Shown here one piece after another: positions 1 through 6,457 of a DNA stretch of 9,454 nt. The stretch is from positions 1 through 9,454 of the forward strand of contig CAKPAT010000048.1 of assembly GCA_934133155.1 (NCBI GenBank). Reading direction: 5' to 3'. The notes under the pieces were generated by a model. It saw only the letters and a program-made list of their open reading frames with translations. It searched no databases and was not told the origin of the DNA. The stretch is from an uncultured Bacilli bacterium. Lineage in GTDB: Bacteria; Bacillota_I; Bacilli_A; RF39; UBA660. Each line of letters begins with the position of its first letter. The stretch's first letter is position 1. Both the position numbers and the translations under genes were made by a program.

Positions 1-2816
1 ACATCAGTTACACCACTATTTGTAAACATATCTGTTTTATTTGTAACACTATCCATATTCCATTTATTACTTACATAGACTACTTTAAGAGCATTATTAT
101 TTTGAAACATATTTGACATATTGGTAACCTTAGAAGTATCAAATGAACACAAATTTAACTTATTTAAACTAAGTCCATAAAACATATAATGCATATCAGT
201 TACTTTTGAAGTATCAAATTTACTTAAATCTAAACTAGTTAAACTACCACATTCACTAAACATAACACGCATATTAGTTACTTTTGAAGTGTCAAATTTA
301 CTGACATTTAAGCTGGTTAAACTACTGCATTTGTTAAACATATAACTCATATTAGTTACTTTTGATGTATCAAAATTACTGACATCTAAACTAGTTAAAC
401 TACTGCATTGATTAAACATTGCATACATATTTGTCACGTTTGATGTATCAAATTTACTGACATCTAAACTAGTTAAACTACTGCATTGATTAAACATTCC
501 TAGCATATCAGTAACTTTTGAGGTGTCAAAATTACTGACATCTAAACTTGTTAAACCACTACATTGATCAAAAACAGAACGCATATCAGTAACTTTTGAT
601 GTATCAAAATTACTGACATCTAAACTTGTTAAACCGCTACAACCATAAAACATCCAACTCATATTTGCTACTTTTGAAGTGTCAAATTTACTAACATCTA
701 AACTTGTTAAACTACTGCATCCTTGAAACATTACTGTCACATTAGTAACATTTGATATATCAAATTTACTGACATCTAAACTGATTAAGCTACTACATTG
801 ATTAAACATATAACTCATATCAGTTACTTTTGAAGTATCAAATTTACTGACATCTAAACTGGTTAAACTACTGCATCGATTAAACATTGCATACATATTT
901 GTCACATTTGATGTATTAAAATTACTAACATTTAAATTTGTTAAACCAACACAGTCACTAAACATCCACCTCATATCTGTTACTTTTGAGGTATCAAATT
1001 TACTGACGTCTAAGCTAATCAAACCACTACATAATTGAAACATCATACACATATCAGTAACTTTTGAAGTATCAAAATTGCTTAAATCTAAACTAGTTAA
1101 ACTACTGCATCGATTAAACATTTCGTACATATTTGTCACATTTGAAGTATCAAATTTACTAATGTCTAAATTAGTTAAACTACTACATTTGTTAAACATA
1201 AAACGCATGTTAGTAACATTTGAGGTATTAAAATTATTGACGCTTAAACTAGTCAAACGGCTACATTGATTAAACATATAACTCATATTAACAACATTCG
1301 ATGTACCAAAATTATTTAAATCTAAGCTAATCAAACCACTACATAATTGAAACATTGCTGTCATATCAGTAACATTTGATGTATTAAATTTACTAATATC
1401 TAAACTGATTAAACTACTACATCCAGAAAACATACCTGTCATTTTAATAACATTTGATGTATCAAAAGTACTTAAATCTAAGTTTATTAAACTGCTGCAA
1501 TTTCTAAACATAGAATACATATTAGTTACTTTTGATGTATCTAAATTTCCTAAATTAATTTCAGTTACTTTATTAAAACTAGAATCCTTTCCAGTAAATA
1601 AATAAGAAGAATCTTCATTTGCATAAACTATACCTTTACCACCTATATAAAGCTTATACATACCTTGATTATTTGAATCATTTATAATCCATGCCATTAC
1701 TGATTTATTTTGTTTATCTGATACATCCCATGACGCTACTGCTATATCAGGTACATCTTTATTTGTAAGTACATCTACTGTTGATATTTTATCTTTATAA
1801 TCAGATTGCCAAAATGCTTTAGATGTATCTCTTGCCATCATATAAGGTATTGGTTCTTTTGATTTTGCCAATAATGTTATATTATCAGTTAATGCATATT
1901 TTCCATTTATTCCACCTATATAAACTGCATCATTATAAAATCCTGCTACATCATAATCTTTATTTACTGTTATATTTGGTAATGTTATAGTGCACGATTT
2001 TTCATTGTTATAAATATCACAAGAATCAGTTGTTTTCCCTAAACTTGTGATATTTTCATCCTTTTCATATGTTACTGTAAGGGCTTTTTTATATATGGCA
2101 TATAAGGTCGTATCACTATTTATTTTTAATGTAGAAAGTGCTTCTTTAGCGTTTTTATTCGTATTCCAGCCAATAAATTCATAATTTTTTTTTGCTGAAT
2201 TTACTTTTAAATCCGCTTCATCTCCATTTGGTACATTCATTTGATAAATAGAAGCATTATTTCCCCCATTTGTTTCATAATCATAATTAACTATATATGT
2301 TTGATAACTTGCTGTAGGAGATGACGCCTGTACATAATCTAAATCTACTGTTATTGAAGAGGTTAAATCTTTTGGCTGAGTTGTGACTGAAGATTTAAAT
2401 GATACTGTTACTGTAAATGTTGTATCATCTCCTGCATTAAGTACTGGTCCACTTGTAAAATCTGATACTGAAAACTCTATCGCATCATTTAAATTATTTG
2501 TTTTAGATATTGTTTTTAAAAGAGCTGGTAAGTTACCTTCATTTGATACAGTTACTTCGTATGTTATTGAATCCCCTGGACTTTCAAAAGTAGTCGCAAA
2601 CGTTGCTGTATCATCAGTAAAGTTTGTTACATCATTTTTATCTAAAGCAGAGCCTACTATATTTTTATAAGTTAGATTTGTTATTCTAACTTTAAAATTA
2701 CCTGTAATAGAAGAAGAAGAGTTTATATTCAGTTTAGAAGAAAATGCTGAATATCCTACTGCCATTATTACTAAAAGACATAAAAGTCCAATTATTACTA
2801 TATTTTTATTACGCAT
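1..2816 (-). CDS. BspA-like DUF285 repeat surface protein (3' end beyond window)
   Basis: This reading frame is open from ATG at 2816 to the left edge (938 codons, no stop), so the C-terminus is missing. Residues 1-24 form a short basic start (MRNKN) and a hydrophobic segment ending near GYSAFSSKLNI. No lipobox cysteine is evident in the right place. Residues about 40-165 are beta-rich with YEVTVSNEGN, resembling DUF11/TasA-like extracellular domains. Residues about 172-245 match the InlB B-repeat style (NYDYETNGG, FIGWNTN, DTTLYAIY). Residues about 325-425 are the usual lead-in to DUF285. From 427 onward there are 19 copies of a 26-residue unit, roughly FDTSxVTxMxxMFxxCSSLTSLDVSx, which is the Mycoplasma/BspA DUF285 (PF03382) leucine-rich-like repeat. 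Proteins of this type are exported and often attached to the surface, and some bind host matrix or mediate cell contact. The actual ligand here is unknown. An LPXTG or other anchor would lie outside the window. The gene has its own promoter and a good ribosome site (AGGGTGA, 7 bases before ATG). Confidence 0.9.
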   Translation of the reverse strand, partial: MRNKNIVIIGLLCLLVIMAVGYSAFSSKLNINSSSSITGNFKVRITNLTYKNIVGSALDKNDVTNFTDDTATFATTFESPGDSITYEVTVSNEGNLPALLKTISKTNNLNDAIEFSVSDFTSGPVLNAGDDTTFTVTVSFKSSVTTQPKDLTSSITVDLDYVQASSPTASYQTYIVNYDYETNGGNNASIYQMNVPNGDEADLKVNSAKKNYEFIGWNTNKNAKEALSTLKINSDTTLYAIYKKALTVTYEKDENITSLGKTTDSCDIYNNEKSCTITLPNITVNKDYDVAGFYNDAVYIGGINGKYALTDNITLLAKSKEPIPYMMARDTSKAFWQSDYKDKISTVDVLTNKDVPDIAVASWDVSDKQNKSVMAWIINDSNNQGMYKLYIGGKGIVYANEDSSYLFTGKDSSFNKVTEINLGNLDTSKVTNMYSMFRNCSSLINLDLSTFDTSNVIKMTGMFSGCSSLISLDISKFNTSNVTDMTAMFQLCSGLISLDLNNFGTSNVVNMSYMFNQCSRLTSLSVNNFNTSNVTNMRFMFNKCSSLTNLDISKFDTSNVTNMYEMFNRCSSLTSLDLSNFDTSKVTDMCMMFQLCSGLISLDVSKFDTSKVTDMRWMFSDCVGLTNLNVSNFNTSNVTNMYAMFNRCSSLTSLDVSKFDTSKVTDMSYMFNQCSSLISLDVSKFDISNVTNVTVMFQGCSSLTSLDVSKFDTSKVANMSWMFYGCSGLTSLDVSNFDTSKVTDMRSVFDQCSGLTSLDVSNFDTSKVTDMLGMFNQCSSLTSLDVSKFDTSNVTNMYAMFNQCSSLTSLDVSNFDTSKVTNMSYMFNKCSSLTSLNVSKFDTSKVTNMRVMFSECGSLTSLDLSKFDTSKVTDMHYMFYGLSLNKLNLCSFDTSKVTNMSNMFQNNNALKVVYVSNKWNMDSVTNKTDMFTNSGVTD
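60..1538 (-). repeat. Tandem 78-bp coding repeat array, 19 units (DUF285)
   Basis: The TSxVTxM motif recurs with its valine codon ending at 1527, 1449, 1371 and so on down to 201, at an exact 78-base step (18 sites). A nineteenth follows at 126 after a 75-base step, meaning one codon has been lost in that unit. A degenerate unit lies near 45. Neighbouring units share long identical blocks; for example 376-420 and 454-498 are identical over 45 bases. Such identity at the DNA level suggests recent duplication or gene conversion and not only protein-level constraint. The array lies wholly inside the surface-protein gene and keeps its frame. Confidence 0.95.
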
Positions 2817-2823
2817 ATTAAAA

Positions 2824-2830
2824 TCACCCT
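2824..2830 (-). promoter_or_regulatory. Ribosome binding site of the DUF285 protein
   Basis: The minus strand reads AGGGTGA seven bases before ATG at 2816. The same GGGTGA type of site precedes the 102-residue gene in this window. It fixes the start of the surface-protein gene just ahead of a classic basic-plus-hydrophobic export segment. Confidence 0.85.
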
Positions 2831-2853
2831 ACTATTTATTTTTATCTATTACA

Positions 2854-2882
2854 TTTATATCATACGCATTAATTAATTGCAA
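2854..2882 (-). promoter_or_regulatory. Sigma-A-type promoter of the DUF285 gene
   Basis: On the minus strand, TTGCAA (2877-2882) is followed by a 17-base spacer and TATAAA (2854-2859). The spacer ends in TGA, so TGATATAAA also has the extended -10 element. The expected transcription start is near 2847, giving a leader of about 30 bases with the ribosome site in it. The promoter lies between the terminator of the upstream operon and the surface-protein gene, so that gene is probably a single-gene unit. Confidence 0.8.
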
Positions 2883-2911
2883 TACAAAATATTGTGCCAT
2901 TTGTAATACAT

Positions 2912-2940
2912 AAAAACATAGTACCATAAAATACTATGCT
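2912..2940 (-). terminator. Rho-independent terminator of the priA-fmt operon
   Basis: Shortly after the TAA stop at 2945-2947, the minus strand forms a perfect 7-bp stem CATAGTA/TACTATG (2932-2938 with 2917-2923). It can be extended outward by G-U and two A-U pairs and inward by one wobble pair. A run of five T residues (2916-2912) follows. The stem is AT-rich, as expected in this genome, so it is only moderately stable. Its position at the end of a five-gene unit and before a new promoter supports the call. Confidence 0.75.
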
Positions 2941-2944
2941 TAAA

Positions 2945-4495
2945 TTATCTACTTTTAATTTTTTCGCTTTCCTCTTCGCCATACATACTTAAAGCAAGTC
3001 TTTCAAGTTCATCACTGTTTTTATAGACATTAATAAATTGTTTTTTCTTATTTAAATATTCAAGCTTTAAAGGAATATTTTCACCATTTTTTAAGCTTTT
3101 AAAAACTTTTTTATAATCACTTATTTGTTTAGAAAGAAATTCATCTTTTATATCACTTAAAAGTTCTAAATAATCCGTGCCCGTTTGTCTAACCGCATCC
3201 TTTACTTCTAAATTTCCATTTGAATAAATATCAATTATATCAAAGTTTTTTTGAAGTAAAGAGCTTTTTAAAGTATCTTCTTTATCACCTTTAAAATTAT
3301 TTAAAATAGTTAAATAATCATGCTTTCTCTCCAAAAGATACTCATCATCGGTTTCTAAAGCTTGCACTTTACCACTAACCGTATCTTCAAAAAATTTAAT
3401 AAAATCAGCTTGCTCCAAAGAAACATTACCATTAAATGCTAAAGCAGTATCTTGCAAGTATTTATCACCATTTTGTTTAATAAATTTTTGCAAACTATCA
3501 TCACCATTTGAATAAGCATCTACTAATTTATTAAGCTTATCTATACGATTTTTTTTTAGTGGATTTAAAGGCGTATTATTTTGAATCCTTTTAATTGCAT
3601 CTTGTTTATCTAAAAGCCATTCATCCTTTATTTGTTTATTAGTTTTACTGCTCATTAATTTTTTCAAATAATCATAAAAATCTTCAATAAATTCAGAGTT
3701 AGACTTAGTAACACCATTATAAATCGCATCACTTGTTGCAATAAGGTACTTATCCCCATTAAACACAATAAACTGACGAATTTCTTCATTACCATTTTCA
3801 TAAATACTTATCAAAAATTCTAGTTTTTGAAGACGCTCAGCTCTTTTTTTATTTAAAGGGCCTATATTCTTTATATTTTGAACAGCTTCACGTTTCTTCT
3901 CTACCCAGTTATCTGACATTAATTTATTTTGACCATTATAAAAATCATCCTCTTCAGCTGTATAATCTATAGATACAGGGGTTATTTCATCTTCAAATTT
4001 TTTTTCAAAAAGCGGCTTATCAACTAAAGGTATTTGAATTTCACGAAAAACATCTTTAAAAGCTTCTACATGTTTTTCCTCCATTTTACCATGTATTATA
4101 TTAAATAAATCATCTTCCGAAGCCTTTTCATATTTGCCCTTTAAAGCATCATTAAAAACATTCATCTGCTCCTCTATAGAAATAGCTCCATAAAAATCAT
4201 TTTTAAAATCAACTACACTCCCAACCGAATGTTTACTAAAATTACACAAATCATAAAGTGTAACATAATAATTTTTAAGAGAATTATAAAAACCAGAAGA
4301 CAAAATAGCTTGCTTAACCAAATTTCTATCAAGAGAATTTATAAAATCTCTATTGCCATTATCTCTAGTAACAATATTAAAATCAGCTGATGCATTTGTA
4401 ATTTGTTTTACAAATGTCTCATATGCTGGCAGTCCATACTTAAAATAAGTATTTCCAAAAGCCATCACAATTTTACTATATAAATCCTTATCCAT
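2945..4495 (-). CDS. Uncharacterised 516-residue helical-repeat protein
   Basis: I do not recognise this family. There is no signal peptide or membrane segment, so it is probably cytoplasmic; it is rich in Lys, Asp, Glu and Asn and looks mostly helical. Residues 1-190 form an N-terminal region with a GFYNSLKNYY stretch and a KFEDEITPVSIDY linker. From about 196 an internal repeat appears: (N/E)-W-x(3)-K-x(3)-A at 196 and 292 and a related EYLLERK at 385, then PLN, then Y-x-N-G, then GDKYL. Y-x-N-G falls at 232, 328 and 424, and G(D/T)(K/D)YL at 247, 343 and 439, so three copies are spaced exactly 96 residues apart. A shorter fourth copy lies at about 458-506. The start at 4495 is supported by AAGGAG (4504-4509) eight bases upstream; this site overlaps the stop of the 102-residue gene. 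It is the last gene of the operon. A scaffold or partner role for the two membrane proteins upstream is inference only. Confidence 0.88.
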   Translation of the reverse strand: MDKDLYSKIVMAFGNTYFKYGLPAYETFVKQITNASADFNIVTRDNGNRDFINSLDRNLVKQAILSSGFYNSLKNYYVTLYDLCNFSKHSVGSVVDFKNDFYGAISIEEQMNVFNDALKGKYEKASEDDLFNIIHGKMEEKHVEAFKDVFREIQIPLVDKPLFEKKFEDEITPVSIDYTAEEDDFYNGQNKLMSDNWVEKKREAVQNIKNIGPLNKKRAERLQKLEFLISIYENGNEEIRQFIVFNGDKYLIATSDAIYNGVTKSNSEFIEDFYDYLKKLMSSKTNKQIKDEWLLDKQDAIKRIQNNTPLNPLKKNRIDKLNKLVDAYSNGDDSLQKFIKQNGDKYLQDTALAFNGNVSLEQADFIKFFEDTVSGKVQALETDDEYLLERKHDYLTILNNFKGDKEDTLKSSLLQKNFDIIDIYSNGNLEVKDAVRQTGTDYLELLSDIKDEFLSKQISDYKKVFKSLKNGENIPLKLEYLNKKKQFINVYKNSDELERLALSMYGEEESEKIKSR

Positions 4496-4507
4496 AACAC
4501 TTACTCC

Positions 4508-4816
4508 TTAAAATTTCTTACTAACAAACTTAGTAATCAAAAGAACTTCAAACACAATATAAACAACAATATAAAATGCCATCAAAATATCATTAAACAT
4601 TCCTAAATCAAAACCATTGATAATTGATGGAACATCAGATGGTATAGCTGATAAAAAGCCAAATGCGTCATCCCTTAAAATATTCATCTTTAAATATGTA
4701 ACAATTCTTAAAAATATATCTGTTGCTACAATAAAATAAACAAAAGCGTAAAAACTTTTAAAGAAAAATATAATCGCAAATATTGCTAAAATAAAAACAA
4801 AAACAGAAATCTCCAT
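4508..4816 (-). CDS. Small multi-pass membrane protein, unknown function
   Basis: A 102-residue, very hydrophobic protein of no family I recognise. Likely membrane segments are residues about 3-19, 21-38 and 77-96. The middle stretch (about 42-75) is more polar and has LRDDAFGFLSAIPSDVPS. The tail ends in KFVSKKF, a basic end that would favour the cytoplasmic side. No catalytic motif is visible. The start at 4816 has a strong ribosome site, GAGGGGTGA, seven bases upstream, which includes the TGA stop of the preceding gene. The downstream gene follows after 12 bases. It is therefore translated as part of the priA-fmt operon and probably acts at the membrane with the single-pass protein encoded just before it. 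Confidence 0.85.
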   Translation of the reverse strand: MEISVFVFILAIFAIIFFFKSFYAFVYFIVATDIFLRIVTYLKMNILRDDAFGFLSAIPSDVPSIINGFDLGMFNDILMAFYIVVYIVFEVLLITKFVSKKF

Positions 4817-4823
4817 TCAAAAA

Positions 4824-5459
4824 TCACCCCTCAATCATTCTCTCATATTCTAAAGAAAAATCACTTAATTCATTTTTATTATAAAAACTAACTTTTAAAA
4901 TACCTTGATTAGATAGTCCTTTAAACAAATAATAATTACTTAAATCAAACGCATAACCTGAAGAAGTCACATACATAATCACATTATACTGCATAGCTGA
5001 AGATAAATCAAAGACTGTATCCACATCATAAAGTGATATAAATCTATCTAAAGGAATAATATACTTATCACCATCTAAAGAAATACCACTAATCAAATTA
5101 TCAATCATTGAAGGTGTTATAAAAGTCATATTAAAATCACTTAAAGTAGCTTTATCACCATCAATTAAATAAAAATTACCATTATAATAATACCTATCGT
5201 CCTTAAAAATTAAATATCTATTATTAAAACATTCCCCAAAAACCTTAGAATAATCATTTTCATAAGTAAATTCGTAGCTTACAGTAGTAGTTTCTTTAGT
5301 AGTAGTAACATTATTAGAGTTCATACCTCTTAAAAACAAAATAACTAAAAGAAAAAATATGAACCAAAGAAATAAAGAAATAAGTGAACGTGTTTTAGGA
5401 TTTTTGTAAAGTTCCTTAAACTTTAAATAATAAGGATTTTCCCTTAATTTTTTAAACAT
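4824..5459 (-). CDS. Single-pass membrane protein with external domain, unknown
   Basis: A 211-residue protein I cannot assign to a family. Residues 1-25 are basic and polar (MFKKLRENPYYLKFKELYKN). A membrane segment spans about 26-44 (SLFLWFIFFLLVILFL). A Thr/Ser/Asn-rich linker (about 46-62, VTTTKETTTV) leads to a C-terminal domain of about 145 residues rich in Tyr, Asp and Phe. The positive-inside rule predicts the N-terminus in the cytoplasm and the large domain outside. Motifs such as YYNGNFYLIDGDK and GDKYIIPLDRFISLYD suggest beta-strands but no known active site. Its ATG overlaps the fmt stop by one base (TAATG). The only candidate ribosome site, AAAGG about 15 bases upstream, is weak, so translational coupling to fmt is likely. 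It ends in TGA, showing that TGA is a true stop in this organism. Confidence 0.86.
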   Translation of the reverse strand: MFKKLRENPYYLKFKELYKNPKTRSLISLFLWFIFFLLVILFLRGMNSNNVTTTKETTTVSYEFTYENDYSKVFGECFNNRYLIFKDDRYYYNGNFYLIDGDKATLSDFNMTFITPSMIDNLISGISLDGDKYIIPLDRFISLYDVDTVFDLSSAMQYNVIMYVTSSGYAFDLSNYYLFKGLSNQGILKVSFYNKNELSDFSLEYERMIEG

Positions 5460-6418
5460 TATCTTAAAATTTTACCTTTCAAAACACCTTTATAACCATT
5501 AATAAAATCTCTAGCACTCATTTTCCTCTTGCCTGCAGGTTGAACTTCTGTAAAAACAACCTCACCATTAGAAACACACACACCAAAACCATCATCATAA
5601 ATAGAAACAATTTCACCAGGTAAAGCATTATTATAAACGCCATCCCCACGCCTGCAAGAGAAAACCTTTAATACATTACCATCCAAAAGGCAAAAAGCAC
5701 CAGGAAAACAGTTAAGTCCTCTTACTTGATTAACAACTTGCCTTTTACTTTTATCAAAAGAAATTTTTTCATCATCTTTAGAAATATTAAATCCATAAGT
5801 AGCTTCATCTTCATTTTGCGGTATTCTATCATTTGAAGATGACAAAATACTTGGCAAAGTCTCCAAAAGTAAATCACGCCCCAAAATAGAAAGCTTATCA
5901 TGCAAAGAAGAAACCGTATCAGAAGGTAAAATAGGAATTTCCCTTTGACTAATAATATCCCCTTTATCCATCTCTTTAGACATATACATAATAGTTACAC
6001 CAGTTTTTTCATATCCATCAATAATCGCATGATGTATAGGCGCACCGCCACGAAGCTTAGGTAGTAACGAAGCATGAACATTGATACATCCAAGTTTTGG
6101 AATAACTAAAAGTTCAGATGGTAAAATTTGACCGTAAGCACACGTAATTATCAAATCAGGTTCTAAAACATTAATATCTTGTAAAATAGAAGAAATTTTA
6201 GAAGGTTGTAAACATAAAATGTCATGTTTTAAAGCCACCTCTTTTAAAGGAGTTGGTTTAACTATACCATGCCTTCCAGAAGGTTTATCTGGCTGAGAAA
6301 CAACCATTCTAACCTTATATTTACTAAGTAAACCTTCCAAAACAGGAACACTAAATTCTGGTGTACCCATAAAAATAATAACCGGATCTTTCTTAACTTC
6401 AATCTGACTAAAATCCAT
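5459..6418 (-). CDS. fmt: Methionyl-tRNA formyltransferase
   Basis: Transfers a formyl group from 10-formyl-tetrahydrofolate to the amino group of Met-tRNA(fMet), making the initiator tRNA used in bacterial translation. The protein has 319 residues, close to the usual 310-320. The N-terminal formyltransferase fold begins with IIFMGTPEFSVPVL (14-27). The signature INVHASLLPKLRGGAPI spans 112-128. The expected catalytic Asn, His and Asp are N113, H115 and D151 (in EMDKGDI). The C-terminal tRNA-binding domain is about 207-310, with QVRGLNCFPGAF and EVQPAGKRKM. A ribosome site AGGAAAGG (6429-6436) lies 10 bases before the ATG. The N-terminus is about 8 residues longer than in E. coli, but no internal Met fits better. 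It follows priA by 39 bases, as in many Firmicutes. The peptide deformylase gene def, often found between or next to these two, is absent here. Confidence 0.97.
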   Translation of the reverse strand: MDFSQIEVKKDPVIIFMGTPEFSVPVLEGLLSKYKVRMVVSQPDKPSGRHGIVKPTPLKEVALKHDILCLQPSKISSILQDINVLEPDLIITCAYGQILPSELLVIPKLGCINVHASLLPKLRGGAPIHHAIIDGYEKTGVTIMYMSKEMDKGDIISQREIPILPSDTVSSLHDKLSILGRDLLLETLPSILSSSNDRIPQNEDEATYGFNISKDDEKISFDKSKRQVVNQVRGLNCFPGAFCLLDGNVLKVFSCRRGDGVYNNALPGEIVSIYDDGFGVCVSNGEVVFTEVQPAGKRKMSARDFINGYKGVLKGKILR

Positions 6419-6457
6419 TTAACCAACACCTTTCCTTATACATTCTAGCACATTTTT

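Noticed and set aside
1078..1269. Plus-strand open frame of 63 codons
   Set aside because: It lies antisense inside the 78-bp repeats. Its own pseudo-repeat (SKLVKLLH, TFEV) is the reverse reading of the DUF285 unit, and no ribosome site precedes it.
60..1538. Regular short repeats as a possible CRISPR or minisatellite
   Set aside because: Units are coding, in frame, directly adjacent without spacers, and encode the DUF285 motif throughout.
2383..2670. Plus-strand open frame of 95 codons
   Set aside because: Antisense to the N-terminal beta domain of the surface protein, which has clear protein features. There is no ribosome site or promoter on the plus strand.
2879..2897. Small inverted repeat CAATA/TATTG around the -35 box of the surface-protein promoter
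   Set aside because: Only 5 bp of AT-rich pairing, which is expected by chance in this base composition. Not enough to call an operator.
6419..6457. Gap between priA and fmt as a site for a separate promoter or a small gene
   Set aside because: Only 39 bases. It contains the fmt ribosome site but no convincing -10/-35 pair, and the short ATG frames there are out of frame and end at once or run into fmt.
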